A stretch of DNA of 64,000 nucleotides. Origin: Lepisosteus oculatus. Its lineage: Eukaryota > Chordata > Actinopteri > Semionotiformes > Lepisosteidae. Below the pieces are notes generated by a model that had not been told where the DNA came from, ran no database searches, and was given only the letters and a program-made list of their open reading frames with translations. Below, one piece after another: positions 45,782 through 59,074 of the stretch (positions are counted from its first letter, which is position 1; every line of letters starts with the position of its first letter). The stretch spans positions 1,114,501 through 1,178,500 of the forward strand of contig NC_090698.1 in assembly GCF_040954835.1 (NCBI RefSeq). The letters are read 5' to 3'. The position numbers and the translations under genes were made by a program.

Positions 45782-46069
45782 ATGCTGCTGCACAAGTACC
45801 CCCCGCGCCTGTGGGAGGCGCTGAAGCTCAAGCAGGGCATCTACGCCCGCCTGCCGCAGCACTATCTCCGCTCCCTGCAGGAGACGCGCCCGCCCGCGGC
45901 CGTGCACTGGCAGCCCCTGGGGGTCAAGTTCAGGCTCAACCCCAGAACCGGCCAGCGGGAGAGAGTCCAGGATGTCCCCATTCCCATCTACCACCCCCCC
46001 GAGTCCCAGAGAGGCCTGTGGGGGGGTGAAGGCTGGATCACGGGGTACAGATATGCCAATAACGATAAG
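45782..46069 (+). CDS. mrpl28: mrpl28 coding exon 1
   Basis: 96 codons from MLLHKYPP to YANNDK; donor GTGAGA. The upstream acceptor is probably tctccattctcaag ending at 45751, giving about 30 bases of 5' UTR in this exon. Confidence 0.92.
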
Positions 46070-48776
46070 GTGAGAAACGGCACTGCTCAGTTCGGGTCTT
46101 CAAATTTACAGTTTCCTGTACATTACAGGTCACCACAAGCGACTTCACAATTTTGCAATGATAAAAAATACTTAGAATTCTGAAAATTTAAATCTTGCCA
46201 TGTGAACCTTTGAACAAATTAAGACATGTTTGCAGGGTAGCTTGTCAGTATTGGATGAATACCCCAGTATTAGTTTCCCTCTTTCTCCCACAGCTCTCCA
46301 CACGCCTGAAGAAATGCTGGAAGCCTCAGCTCTTTAACAGGGAACTGTACAGCGAGATCCTTGACCACAAGTTTAAAATCACCGTCACTGCTCGGACGCT
46401 GGATCTCATTGACAAGGCGTATGGCTTTGACTTCTACATTCTCAAGGTGACTTGTGACAGCAGAGTGGTTGTTTGCACTACCTTAAATTATTTGAGAAAA
46501 TCTGAGTTGGAAACCATCGTGACTCTTTTGATGACTAAAAAGATATATATAAAAAAGATCACTTTATTGGCCATATACAATTTCCTGCATTAGGAATTTG
46601 TCTTTTCACAGACCCCAGCTTGCTCTCCATGAGACACACAGACAGGGAGAGAGAAGCTGGGGGTCAGAGCGCAGTGTCAGCCATTTATACGGCACCCCTG
46701 GAGCAGCTGGGGTTAAGGGCCTTGCTCAGGGGCCCAACGGAGTAGGATTCCTCTGCCGGCCGAGGGATACAAACCAGCAACCTTCCAGCCACAGGCGGAG
46801 ATCCTGAGCCACAGAGCCACCGCTCCGCCCCTGTAAAAGTGGTACAAGTTAGGTCTCTGGATCTGGATCACGCCTGTGAAAAAAACAGCCGAATGAAATT
46901 TAATGCAGCCTACATGGTCGCACGCCAGGAATTACCATTCCCAAAATATGCCTCCCAAAGCTCGCTCATGAAAAAGAATGGAATGGATGTATCAAAGACG
47001 TATGATAACGACACCGCATGTGCTGAGTTTATTGAGTGCCGTGCAGACAAACTTGATTCTGTAATTTGGCGACTAAAAAGAGTCATTTGGCTCCTAAATG
47101 TTTAATTTTAGGAGCCAGTGGCTCCCAAGTAATTGTTTTAGTCTGGAGCTCTGCCATTGATTGTTAATATTAGTAGTTTCTTCTTGGTAATAAATGTACT
47201 ATATTTATGTACTGCTGCACATAATAATCAAAGTTCAGGTTCTGTAGACTTCTTACTGAGAGGAGAACATACAGTACATTGCTACTATGAGTAATAGTTT
47301 CTTATCCTTGAAATTAATAATCATGCTTTGTATAAGCCTTTTGTTTATGTTTTGTGACAAAATGTTGGACAGGGTCACAGAGGGAGTGCACTTTGGACCC
47401 AGAGTTTTGAGAAGCCTTTACCCTCTGTGACCTTGTCTCTTTTAAAAAAATGTAGTTTCCTCTATCTAGGGGATATGGAAACTACATGTCCCAAGATGCT
47501 GTAGGGGGAAATGGCCTGCTCATTTCCCGTCTAGACAGCTTCAGCTGTGAGGTTTTACCTGCATGCTAGATGGCTTTAAAAGGGTGTGGCAAAGACAAGT
47601 CAGGGTCTTTGTTGGAGAAGAACCAGAGAGTTAGTCTGGGTTGAGATGCCAACTTATTGGTTTTTGGTATTTATGTTAAGGACGTCGTTTATATTATTCT
47701 TCCTGAACATGACAACTTGAGTGTGATTTCTGACACCACTTTGTGAAGAACCTGGGGCCAAAGACTTTACTGGCTCTCCTCGGGAAGTACAAGGTCGCAG
47801 TCCCGGTCAGTGGTGATCCGACAGACCCTGAAAAGGTCACAGTATAGACCTGTATGTTTTTTCAATAAGCTATCACTGCTGTACTGTTGCAACTAGTTTT
47901 TCCTGTATGAAATGCTGATCCATTCTGTTTTGATCCTAGACCTCTAAGGAGGATTTAAACTCGAAGCTCGGGATGGATCTGAAAAGGGCAATGCTGCTTC
48001 GACTGGCACGCAAAGACACCGCGCTCTATCCGGATGACCCCGAGAGGAGAGAGAGGGTTTACACCAAGTACAAGGTGCTCAAGATGAGCCTCGAATGTGT
48101 ACTTTTACCAGACTGCTGTCACTCCATTTCCCAACACAGCTGCTGGTCAGCTTTCCACGTTCGCTTGTACTTAACAGGATCGTGACGTCTGGATAAATAA
48201 ACCTAGAAGAGGTGTTAACAGAAGTATTAAAGAATACATTTTGACAAGTTTCTTAACATATTGCCTAACGGTGCAGTAGTGCAAGTGCAGTCGGTGGGCT
48301 GTTGGCTTTTCTGGAGGCTGCCCTTCTGACACTCTGTGCCTCGCCTAGGAGTTTGTGATACCTGAGGAGGAGGCGGACTGGGTGGGGCTCAGCTTGGAAG
48401 AAGCAGTGGAGAAGCAGAGGCTCCTGGAACAGAAGGTAGGACACTTTAACATGTACAGCAAGGAAGGACAGGGCCCTGCTGGCACAGCACTCGTGTCGCA
48501 ATAAATGTAGCAAGAAGGCGAGCGAGAGGGCACTATTTCAGGGGTCCTGATGGGGAAAGAGGAGAAATACTGTGAAACCAATTTATAATGTTTTCCTGTC
48601 ACTTTGTCTCGGAGAATCAAGGTTTTCGTGTATGAGCTTCTGTGTGATGAGCTGTCGTTGTTCCCGTCTGCCCCCAGGATCCTGTGCCGCTGTTCAAGAC
48701 CTGTGTGGAGGAGCTGGTGCAGGAGCTGGCCTGTCAGAAGCTGGCCGAGCCTGAGGTGGTGGAGAAGAAGACATGA
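45782..48776 (+). CDS. mrpl28: mitochondrial ribosomal protein L28 (bL28m)
   Basis: Five coding exons (45782-46069, 46294-46446, 47940-48074, 48349-48435, 48678-48776), all phase 0, encode 253 residues. Human MRPL28 has 256. It is a component of the large subunit of the mitochondrial ribosome.

Recognisable blocks in order: [20 protein letters not shown] at the N-terminus, [115 protein letters not shown]. These match the human protein closely along its whole length. The start ATG at 45782 matches the human start, which also lies directly before LHKYP. The mitochondrial import signal is not obvious beyond the basic N-terminus. Introns 1 and 2 hold transposon debris. Confidence 0.97.
46294..46446 (+). 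CDS. mrpl28: mrpl28 coding exon 2
   Basis: 51 codons, LSTRLKKCW to DFYILK; acceptor ctttctcccacag, donor GTGACT. Confidence 0.95.
46535..46835 (-). repeat. tRNA-type SINE, second family, copy (mrpl28 intron 2)
   Basis: Reverse complement of the 21790 family: ttattggccatatacaattt, tctccatgagacacacagac, gccttgctcaggggcccaac, gagccacagagccaccgctc. Near full length, with a 5' flank of A-rich simple sequence. Confidence 0.75.
46865..47060 (+). mobile_element. hAT-type (ZNF862/SCAND3-like) transposase fragment
   Basis: One frame reads [20 protein letters not shown], then [20 protein letters not shown]. This pattern (AY.IAKEELPF.K.., then KNG..V...Y.ND.AC..F) is known from hAT-derived proteins. 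A palindromic ggagcca/tggctcc follows at about 47090-47130. In mrpl28 intron 2. No more of the transposase is present. Confidence 0.5.
47940..48074 (+). CDS. mrpl28: mrpl28 coding exon 3
   Basis: 45 codons, [20 protein letters not shown] to VYTKYK; acceptor gttttgatcctag, donor GTGCTC. Confidence 0.95.
48349..48435 (+). CDS. mrpl28: mrpl28 coding exon 4
   Basis: 29 codons, [20 protein letters not shown] to EQK; acceptor gtgcctcgcctag, donor GTAGGA. Confidence 0.95.
48678..48776 (+). CDS. mrpl28: mrpl28 coding exon 5
   Basis: 32 codons plus [23 protein letters not shown] to EKKT; acceptor gtctgcccccag. Confidence 0.95.
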   Translation, partial: DPVPLFKTCVEELVQELACQKLAEPEVVEKKT

Positions 48777-49160
48777 AGGATCAGCACAAAGACGGAGCTG
48801 TAAAATGCACAAACAGCTGCGTCTCGCCTGTTTGTGGTGCAGTTGCTATGCCTCTCTTGGAAGGGATGTTTGTTTTGTTTCAGACTGTGACAGCTGTCTC
48901 TCTAACTTATTATAATATCACAGCGAAACATTTACGGAGGCTGGTGGTTATTCATGCAGGAATGTGTTTGGGTCACGAGGGGGTTAGATCTCTTTGTAGA
49001 TCCCTCAGAAAAGGCTTCATACCCAAAGTAATTTCACATCACAAAAACTTGTAAATATCGTTATTACCATTACTGGAAACTGCATATTTGTCACAAAGAA
49101 TAAAAACACATTCTTTTTGTTATTTACATTAAATTTAGTTTTGTTAGAATAAAGACTGGT
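48777..49160 (+). other. mrpl28: mrpl28 3' UTR with candidate poly(A) signals
   Basis: AATAAA occurs at about 49099 (agaataaaaac) and 49149 (gaataaagac). Either could end the transcript. Confidence 0.45.
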
Positions 49161-50339
49161 AAAAGAATAGTTTGTATTTATAAAATTCATTCCTTCAAAA
49201 TATTGTCCACAGCTTTTTGTGCAGTGCCACATGTTGTAAATATTTTCCTTCTCCTTTTTTGGGAGCAGTAACCTAAAGATGATTTGAGAGAAAATGAGTG
49301 TGGGATACAGTGTATTTAATAAGAAATAGAGTGGTTTGACTTCATTTTCACTTTCCCATAGCTCACCTAAAGCAGCTTGATTATTGAGGTTTTTATAGAG
49401 CTATGTGGATATTTCTTCCATATCTATTAAATATCATTATTAATTCTAAATTATATTTAAAATTTAACAGAACATTCATTTTTGTTTCTATTTCACCTGG
49501 CTCCAAAATAGTATTCATGATGCTGTACAGAAGTATCTAGTTTTGAATGTGATGCATCTGAGACAAAAACACAGCAAAGGCTGTAAAAGGGAATTGTGGC
49601 TGTATTTGTGTAGTAAGTGTCACACAGGCACATCACTATTGGACGCCACGTTGGTTTGTATTTTTATTCGGCCTGTGCTGTTGTGTAGAGGGGGACAGTC
49701 CGGTCAGAAGAGAAGTTACAAACAGCTTTGCAGCGCAAGATCGTCGAAAACCCGTGAAGGTAAGAGCGAGGACTACGGGCCTCGTCCTGAATCTAACAAG
49801 AATGTGGGAGAAAATCGCAAGAATATGTGCAGCAAAACTATGCGATATATCATTTTAATTACATTTCTTGTAGTGTTTTGCATTCCAAAGGATTTCATAG
49901 AGCTTTGCATATAGCAGGGATTTTTCACAAGTCTTGGTCTTTAAAATGCGTTTGGTTTGAAGGCTTTATCTCGCGAAGATATAGACATAAGAATATTCGT
50001 GCGTGGTCAAAACAATGGCGTAAAAACGACATAGTGAAGGCGGTGAAAACAGTCACAATGTACTTTGTACACACAGCAAGCGTCTTCGTAACTCTAGGTG
50101 GTTTCGTGAAAAAGCTACAGGCCAAAATCATTTTCGACCTTTCAAACTAACTCGACCCCGTTTCGCACCGTTCCGTGTGAGCCACGTCCTGGCTGAACAA
50201 CAGTCATTCAGGGATCGAGAAGTCATAAAATAGGTGTTTGCTGAGGCTGCTGGCTTGCTGTTTGTACAGTTCGCAAACATTTTTGGCAAAGTTCAGACAG
50301 CTGTTGCCTGAAATCAACGCTTCTCAAGTCGTCAAAACA
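49161..50339. other. intergenic, possibly more hAT debris at the right
   Basis: A CpG-richer part near 49640-49790 ends with a donor-like gtaagagc at 49758. It could be a noncoding first exon or decayed transposon sequence. No protein family is recognised. Confidence 0.25.
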
Positions 50340-50540
50340 GGTGAATAAGCCCAAATGAGAGGATGACCAGTGGCTTCTGGATTTAGCGTTCCTCACAGAC
50401 CTGACTCAACTGCTGAATGTCGAGCCGCAGGAACACAATAAAAATGTCATCGACATGATCAGCAGTGTCAACACGTTAAAAACATAATTACAAGTGTTCT
50501 CAAGTAAGCTTCTCAGTGCCAATGCTCACATTAAGGTAGG
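50340..50540 (+). mobile_element. hAT-type transposase fragment
   Basis: Across one frame shift the text reads DEWLLDLAFLTD-like (actual: DQWLLDLAFLTDLTQLLNVE), then HNKNVIDMISSVNTLKT. This resembles the WL.DLAFLTD.T..LN..L motif of hAT-derived transposases and ZBED/GTF2IRD2-type proteins. A stop after NTLKT and short length show decay. Confidence 0.5.
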
Positions 50541-50744
50541 ATATCCTCTTCTTTTTAATGGGGAACATTAATGGCTCACTGTAGCGTGAGTCACTTGCTT
50601 TTATTTGCTGTCATTTTAGTGATGGGTATCGTTATTGTACCGCTGTGCCCACAGTCTGTTTTTCCTATATCAGAGCTTCAAATTCACACTGGTAGATCGC
50701 GCTGGACTGGCAAATGAAAACGTACATTACATGAATAAAGGTTG

Positions 50745-50830
50745 GGCACCCCTGCGGCAAAGTGCTTTGAGTGGAGTGTCCACTAAAGCGCTGTATAAGT
50801 GTAAACAATTATAATGATTGATTTTTATTA
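50745..50830 (+). repeat. 5S-derived SINE tail
   Basis: gcaaagtgctttgagtggag, tgtccactaaagcgctgtat, aagtgtaaacaatta. Only the 3' end is present. Confidence 0.55.
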
Positions 50831-51522
50831 TTAAAGAGGGACGAGTGACACCTTCCGGTCATCTCTCATTCCTGTTACCAGCAAGCTGGTTCGCCTTTTT
50901 TCCTTCCGTTCCTGTACTGACCAGGCTCCGCCATAGCTTCTGGGCTCGGCAGTATCACCTCTGATCGTAGTGGTTTATAATACCTTTAGTAAATGCTGCT
51001 AACAGACATAACAAGGGCTAGTTTAGGGGATATCTATCATTAAAGTGGAACTTTACATGGCGATCAGAATTTTAGGAAAGATTAACAGTGTAGGGAAACG
51101 GGGAAAGGGCTGCATTGTGTTAATTAGGATGTATTATTCAGTTTTTTACCACTAGGTGGTAGGGTATAACCACAAATACAGGTGAACAGATGAAGCACGA
51201 AGGAGGTGATACCTTAGCCATATTCTAACAAGAATGTTTTCACTCTACTTTAAACTGTCTTGGTTTATAGCTAAAAGGTACATGCGAAATCTTCAAGGGT
51301 TGGAAGGTCAAACAGCAATTATCTTAACATTGTATCATCCACGGAGATGCCAGATCTACTTGTGTTTCCTTTGCACCCAGCGTGGAGTCATGGCTCTTCT
51401 GCATGTAGTTTTCAAATATAGAAAAAACTTCAGGTAACAATAGAATGAAAGTAATTTATCAGAATAGTTTTAATTTATTTGAATTGTTTTTCATTCATCC
51501 ATTTTCTAACCACTTCATCTAA

Positions 51523-51554
<32 letters not shown>

Positions 51555-51556
<2 letters not shown>

Positions 51557-52080
51557 TCAGGCTTGCAGGAGAGCTGGAGCCCCTGGGGCAAGCAGCTGGC
51601 ATGAGGCTGGTCCGGCCTGGACTGAATACCTGTCCTTCACAGCGCAGGCACACACAGGGGCACACAGGGGCACACGCGCACGGGCACACGCGCACGCACA
51701 CACACACACACACGCACACACACACACACAGGCGCACACACACACTCCCACAAACACGAGCGCTCACACACACTCTCACAAACATGAGTGCGCACACACA
51801 CTCACACACACACACATTCACACACTCAGACACACGCACACACACACATGAGAGCGCACACAGGGCCAATGTTCCGAGACACTGTACAACGTATCAGTAT
51901 GTCTTTGGACTGTTTGTGAAAACTGGGGCACTCAGGGAAATTCAGACATAAGCAGAACATAAGGAAAACATACAAACTCCACACAGACAGCACCCCGGGT
52001 GCAGAATTGATCCCGGGGTGCCAGCACTGCAAGATAGGTATGCTAACCACTGCGCCGTTGTGCTGCCCTCCTTTTTTCAT
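51555..52080 (-). repeat. HE1-like SINE interrupted by a CA-rich microsatellite
   Basis: On the minus strand the tRNA-like head is at the right (gtggttagcatacctatctt, cagtgctggcaccccgggat), followed by the body (ctgtgtggagtttgtatgtt). On the + strand 51645-51850 is a run of cacaca/cgcaca with expansions, inside the element. The two-strand open frames here are microsatellite artefacts. Confidence 0.7.
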
Positions 52081-53400
52081 AACCTTCCTTTTTCAATCTA
52101 TAGCTTCACCTCCATACTGTTCAAGAAAAAATAATACTGTTTTAGTTTGCCGTTTGGATTTGTATCTTTGAATACAAAAACTTATGAAGCAGAAAAGACG
52201 GATACATATATATTTATTATTATTTATTAAAAAACAAGTTGAGTAATTCACTTCAATATCCTTTTAAGACTTCATTTGGATTTCATAGCAGAAACGAATT
52301 GCCTTACATTATACAATGTTTCCGATGAGGAAAGGCAGGTGTGCATGTCAATGTTTGTTCCATGCAAGGAAAGCAAGGGGTTGTTCTGAATGGATTCACG
52401 TCCTGGATTCCCGGCCAGGCCCTGTAAGGACGAAGCTCACAGATTCTGTAGCCGCTACATGTGGAAGAAGATCCGGAGGGGCTGCCGGAGATTCCAGAGG
52501 GTGTGAGGGACTGTGTGAAGGAGCTCTCAGGGAGTGTTTGATTTCCTACAGAAGGGGTGGTTAGGGATTTTTTTTGTCTGTTGGTGACTAATTTTCTCAC
52601 TGCGCTTTGAGGCTAACAGTTTCAGAAATACCCTTTTTACAAGACCGCAGATAGAAGATCTATTAAAATATGATCAAATGAAAACATACAAAAGTGTTTT
52701 GTGTGTTTAGAAATTGTTTTTTAATGTGGGACTTAAATTACGTAAATCACAGTAATAATTATTGTAATCAGCAATGTTTTTACTTCTTTGTCCTTATCTG
52801 AACTTCTGCCTTCATCTAACAGTACTGTACATTGACTTAGGACTGTGAATTTGTTGGAATTTATTTTTTGTATTCTATTAACTTCTTATTCAGATTCTCT
52901 CTCAGTTTCTTCACATTTCTGTTTCTATTCATGCTTCTATACCTTTGCTTGAGGTACCATGGCCAAAATAATGAAAGTGCAAATAGTAAAATAGTTTGGA
53001 AAATAGATGCTGTACAGATTTTCTGTGGTGAATTTTAATAGGTATTAGCTTGACTAATTCTAAGTTTGCACAACAGCTTGCTGCCGAGCCATGAGCACTG
53101 GAAGTTAATCCTGTCTCACTATGTGGCCCTGTCCTTACACCTCTCTAACATGCTGATGATCGATCGATGATTTGCCCTTTCGATCAAAACAGCACTAATG
53201 GCATGCTAGCCATTAGGAAGCTAGGTAGGCATGAAATTATCATTAAACTACTCTGTGAGGCGGTGTTAAAACTTCTTAATGAGTTACTTTGTACTGAGTC
53301 TTATTTTTAATCCAAACTTTGCTTTGGTAAAACATAAACATCATCAGGCGCAGGCTGGTCATACACCCTGTATAACGGACTGAAGGCCTGAGGTTGTAAA
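52081..53400. other. intergenic, nothing recognised
   Basis: A/T-rich; no conserved exon. 52310-52560 is less A/T-rich but has no family features. Confidence 0.3.
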
Positions 53401-53404
53401 TGCA

Positions 53405-53740
53405 AGTACAACATAAGACAGGACACCTGCTCTGTGTAGCTACTAGTAACAGACTGATGTAAGGATCCCGTCCAGCTGTTTCTTGAACGAGGCCAGGGTA
53501 ATGACTTCAACAACATGGCCTGTAGCTTGTTTCAAGCTCCACAGCCCTTTGGGTTCAAACTGTCTCCAGTTCTAAGTTTTAAATGCACTTCCAGACAGTT
53601 TCCACTGGTTCAGGTTTTACTGTTGTTTCCGATGCAGTCAATTAGTTTGACTTTGTCAATGCCTTTGACAGTTTTGAATACTGGAATGGAGTCATATCTT
53701 AGACTTTTCTGTTCAGTATTCTAGGAGTTGGGGGCTCAGG
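53405..53740 (+). repeat. retroelement 3'-end-type dispersed repeat
   Basis: cccgtccagctgtttcttga, aatgacttcaacaacatggc, tgtagcttgtttcaagctcc, then gaatactggaatggagtcat. This order is familiar from a widespread fish repeat related to LINE 3' ends. Confidence 0.45.
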
Positions 53741-56194
53741 GTGCGTTCCTGGAGATCTAGCTTAGTGGGTTTCAGTGAGACTGTTGTAACTTACCCTGAA
53801 GTTGACTTAACTTGTGTCTCTTCATGAAGGCCTGGTCGGAGTTGGGAGCTCTGCAGCTTCAGACCAGTGTTTTACCTTATACAGTACATCACGCGGTGCA
53901 TGGAGCCCAAACATCCTGTAGAGTTTTGCTAAGTTTCTTTTTAATATTAGTGACGATAAGGAGAGGGGGGATGGATTACTATTAAGCTATTAATATCTAA
54001 AGTAATATGTGTAGTATAGCACAGAAGATAAGCATTTTCACTGAGTGGAGCACTAACATCTGATTCCTGCAACGGTTTAGGCACCCTGATGGAGATTCCC
54101 TGAGTCAGAGGGCAGCTCAGCAAGCAGATCCTTCAAGCATGGAAGTCATGGAAATATGGAAATGGAGCTTTTTGCTGACACAAACCTGGTAGTTTATTAA
54201 GATGCAAAGGAGCATGTTAGGTCAGGTTTAAATAGGGAGAGAATGGAGAGGCTTTGGAAAAAAGGTAACTTGTGTTGATTAAATAAATGATTAGTCCATC
54301 TGCGTTTTTTAGAGATGAGGTTGAATGCCAGACCAGGGCTGCTGGTTCCAGCAATTGTGTTGGTTGTGGTAGGTTCTGCAGACAGTTTATCTTCAGATTT
54401 GTTTGCTATTTTACTGGTCATTCCTGAGTGATAAAGAAAGATCCTCTATCTGTTATGTCTCACAAACCTGTCGATTGCCACTTTATACTCTCTACAATAA
54501 TTTAAGGTGATAAACAATTAGCCTTTTCTCAAATATTTCTTGGGAACATTTCTTATTGTTTCTTATTATTGTTGTACTCCTCACATGAATACCCCCAAAT
54601 TTTGAAGAAAAAATGAAACCCCAAAATTTTGAAGACAAAACAACTATCAGCTCAAAAACAAACACTGCAGCGCTTTCATTTTCACTATTCGCTGCTGCTT
54701 GCTGTCAGTGTTTCCATTGCTCTGGGGTTGTGGTTACCTGCGAGGGCGGGAACTCCCTGTTGCTCAGAGATCAATACAGAACCGATAGGGGGTTCCTCGG
54801 CCCTTTTCAAAAAGAGGCTTCAGTTCTCTGGGGAATACCAGCCTCCTCTGACACAGATCCGATGGAGGGGTTTATGTCCCTGAAAAAACGAGAGCTGTGG
54901 AATTACCCTTCTACTTCATCACCGATTTTATCTGCCTCTCTCTCTTCACTGCGCACGGCCAGTACTTTCTGCTTCTCAATACCTGTAGCAGGAGACCACA
55001 GACGTCTCATACCAGCACTTGTTGCTTTCAAAACAATCGCACAAACAATGCTGTCATGGACACCTGAAGACATTCCCGGAAATTCTAGATTCTCCGAGAA
55101 CTGTTGAGCATATTTAATGAAGGGCTTATCAGTTTACTCTATACAGTGTTGGAGAGCTCTTAAATAATGAGGTGTTATTGGCTACAATATATGAGACTAA
55201 ATTACATACTGTATATTTAAACTCTAAATCTGAGTTTGATTGTCTTTTTTGGCTGATGGTGAATGTGATGTAGGCATATTTATTGCACGGTGTTTTGTTC
55301 ACTGAATCTTTAATAGTACTTTTAAAATCTGTCTCTTTTCAACACATGGGTCCTACTTCTTTTCCATTAACCAGAAGCTTAGTGACCTGAATCACACCTG
55401 TACATTATACACACACGAGTAAAGAAAAGCTTACATTTTGGTGAATGCTCTAAGCAGACCCTGTATGTTAATAAAAACAAACTGTTGTTCACAGTGCTGG
55501 CCTCTCCCAGAGCAGGCGTACTTCACCTGTGCTCCAGTCTTCCTCATTGCAGTATTGCACTGCTAGTATTGCACTACCATTGCCTTTGTTATTCAGTTGT
55601 TATACAGGGACATTCACCCAGGATCCCAGGAAGTGTCCAGGAGATCCTCAGAAACAAAATAGATCCAAAGTTGTGCAAAATCAATCATCTTAAACGGTAG
55701 ATCTTCATTTTCTGGGAATATGTAGGTTCTGTGTTCAATTATATTTTGTATTTAATATTACCATAGTGTGTTTGTAATCATTTTTCTTTTGTTTATGTCT
55801 GAGTGTCAGCTTTCGGCTCTTCTGCTCGTTTGTGTGTTAACTGTAACCATGCAACATCCTGTGGGTTTGCGGTTCTCTCTCGTAACGGGTCACATGAGCT
55901 TGTTTTTCTCTTCAGACTACAAGCACCTTTGCTACCCAGTGGAAAATGTGACTTACCTGATCTGCTGCGCAGTTCATTACTGGGATTCTTCTAAGTGAAA
56001 CGTGCTTAATGATTTTAATTAATTTAATTAATGTGGCCTGCTTGTAGTGTAGTTAGGAAGTTCTGCAATTCAGTCAGAAATTTTGAACAATGTATACTCA
56101 TTGTTTATTTCTATTGTAATACTCACTCATGAAGTCTCTGATAATTTCTTGAAATGAAAAATTCTGTTCTGTTCTTATTGCAGAGGCTCTATTG
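53741..56194. other. intergenic; one unexplained open frame of 164 codons
   Basis: The + frame 54613-55107 is open for 164 codons but resembles no family I know. It lacks an upstream promoter or splice context that I can support, so I do not call it a gene. The rest is A/T-rich and featureless. Confidence 0.25.
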
Positions 56195-56600
56195 TGTGGG
56201 TCTGTGTGGGTCCCAATGCCCCAGTATGGTGACGGGGACACTATACTGTAAACAGGCGCCGTCCTTCAGATGAGGCGTAAACCGAGGTCCTGAATCTCTG
56301 TGGTCATTAAAAATCCCAGGGCGTTTCTCAAGAAGAGTAGGGGTGTAACCCCAGGATCCTGTCCACATTTCCCCCTGGTCTTAACCAGTCATGGTCTCCC
56401 AATAATCCCCATCTCTGAACTGGCTTCATCGCTCTGCTCTCCTCCCCACTGAGAGCTGGTGTGTGGGGAGAGCGTACTGGCGCATCATCCAGGTGAGGCT
56501 GCACACTGGGGGTGGTGGAGGGGATCCCCATTACCTGTAAAGCACTTTGAGTGGAGTGTCCAGAAAAGTGCTATATAAGTGTAAAGAATTAGTAGTAGTA
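56195..56600 (+). repeat. 5S-derived SINE body and tail, best copy
   Basis: gtgggtcccaatgccccagt, atggtgacggggacactata, then the full body through cgcatcatccaggtgaggct to tgctatataagtgtaaagaa and an agtagtagt simple tail. It lacks the 5S head. Confidence 0.75.
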
Positions 56601-59074
56601 GTGGTAGTAGCCTTTACCATTGACGTCTGCTGTGCTGTACATAATGCTGATATCTAAAGTCTCACAAAGATTTACTGTTAAAACCTTAATTGATTAATGT
56701 ATTAGGCCACTGCACAAGCAGGAGCAGCCTGTATAGGATGTGGCCTTGATCCACCCCAGTCTTTGCACCAGGGTCTACTCCAGGAGGAATTAGTCTTAAG
56801 GGTTGTGATTATTATGTATTCAATTGGGTTGAAAAATTGTTTTACCTGTTAATTAGCTTGCCCGTGATGTTCTATGACACAGGAAAGAGAAGGAAACTGT
56901 CATGGCTAATTTGTTTCTTCAGGGTAACTTTTCCCATGCTAATACAATGGCACCAGCACACAGGTTCTAGGGCTTTGCAGCATATTTGTCTGTGCATTTG
57001 GTAGTAATACCTTTGTGCTATATAGTGGTTGACAGGCCAGCAGGGCTACTTTACTTTGTTAATTGATTAATTGTGATAAATAAGTGTAATTGCATTTAAA
57101 TATGGCAGCGGACAGTCATATATGCACTTTGTGCAACACATTTATTTTCCTTTGTGCTGGATACGTTTTTGGAATTTTAAGTTGGGACCTGTTAATTCGG
57201 GCACCTTGGGCTTGTGGCGAGGTGGAGAGCACTGGTCCAGGAGTAAAAGTTCCACTGGTTAATAGTTGCTTTGAGATCTGGGAATTGTTGGAGACAGGAA
57301 GGTCTTGAAACAGTCAATCCAGGCACTGTCTGCCACTAAAGAAGTCTGGTCATTTAATAGGGCTTCCTAGTAGTGGCTAGAAAGTGTAGTTAGTTTTTTT
57401 ATGAACATTACAAAATGTTCTGGTAAATGTTACGTTTCCTGTACAGTAAACAATTGTATCTCATCATCCAACCAACCCGAGACCTGCCCCAGTCTCTCCC
57501 GGTCTCTCCGCCTCTACAGTGTGGCCTTGGAAGCTGTCGTTGGGTCTTTTAACCCACAGTCTGTGGGACATCAGTCACTTTGAGAATGGTGATGAAACTG
57601 AGTCATCAGTATTTCAGCTGAGATGGATCATCAGAAACAGTAACAAAATCATTATACTTTTAGTGTGTCTGTCATATCACAACAGCATTCAGCAGAGTAG
57701 AGCCCTATCATATCAACAAATGCAGTGGTTTACTGTCAACATATGGTCTCCATTGACATTTTTGAAACATTGCAGTTTCTAATAAGCATTTTGGATGCCA
57801 GGCATTTTCTGGAACTCGTCATAAAGTAGTGATGAATCTGTTTCGAAACCAACAATAATCTAGAGCAGATGAATTAGGAGCCTGATATTTTAAGATGTTG
57901 TTAAATGTTAAATGTTCAATATTAGAAGTGTTGCTGTGAAGAAGCAACAGTAGAAAATTCATCATAAAACTTCTTATCACATTTTTATGCAACAGTTAAG
58001 AAATTAATTACCAAAGGAAGAGTGAGTGGTTTTATCAGATGTCTAGATTGCAGAAAAGGGACTTTATGTACATCTAAACATTGCTCATTTAAATGTATGC
58101 CTTTTGCTTCTTCATCTCACACATGAGTTTATTCTGCATACAGAGTTTGAAGAAATAATCAAACATAGAGTAATGTGTGTGACACACATAGAAAGGATTA
58201 CTGGCTGAAATCATTGATCACTTAAAGGTTTGGGGAAAAAGAGGTTATTGCTATTTTTAAAATTAAACAAGAAATTGATAGTGAATCATAATCTTTCCCA
58301 GAGTTTTGAAAGAGAGCCCTGGCACCTTGACAGTTGAAACCCGTAGTCAAATATTAAAAAAGGTCTTGTTTGGACAGCTGCTGGCTGCTGGCTGTGTGTG
58401 CAGTTGCTCTGCAGGCAGGAAGTCAACAGCCCCAGGGGAATCCTGTGCTGTGAGTCTGTACCACTCCAGTCCGAAACGCTAACGGGTTTCATTTTACAGC
58501 TGGGGGTGAAAAGCCCCGCAGGCTGTCTGTTTCTGTTGTGTGTATTAAAGCTGTGGTTACTTTGCCTGCACTTGGCCATTAAATGCAGATAAATAATAAC
58601 CTCATTCCTAAACTAAAGGTTGCAGAGCACACAGATTCACGCAGTTATGAAAGTAATTTTCAGGAATGTTAAATGGTCAAAACATTCCCTCTAGTGCAAT
58701 ATCCGTGGTCTGTAATTGGTCACGTACAGTGAATACACAAACCTTTTCAGTGGTTTGTGCCAAGATAAAAATGGATTTTTTTCAGTTTTTAGTGAGTTGA
58801 AGTTTACTTTTGTTAGGTCTGTGATCTTTGTTTCTAGAAACTACTCTTTTAGGGTTAATTCTCAAACTTAAATGTTCATGATATTCAGAATTGATAAAAC
58901 TTCTTTGTCTTTAAAGTTAAGCAATGAGTAACTCTCTTATCTCCTGAAATACTTTCCTCCTAAATTCTTCGTTGGTGATATTTGCTTTTGTTGTAACATT
59001 GTGTTGGACTCTGCAGTAAATCAGGTACCCTCCAGGGGATAACAAAGAGTAGCATAGAATAGAACTGAATTGAA
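56601..59074. other. intergenic, nothing recognised
   Basis: A/T-rich. Short open frames near 57090, 57401 and 58398 show no conserved features. Confidence 0.3.

Noticed and set aside
51552-51951. Long open frames of His/Thr- or Cys/Val-rich peptides
   Set aside because: These are translations of a CA/CG microsatellite on the two strands.
54613-55107. 164-codon open frame as a gene
   Set aside because: No family resemblance, no visible splice or promoter context, and the length is possible by chance in this composition. Left as unexplained.
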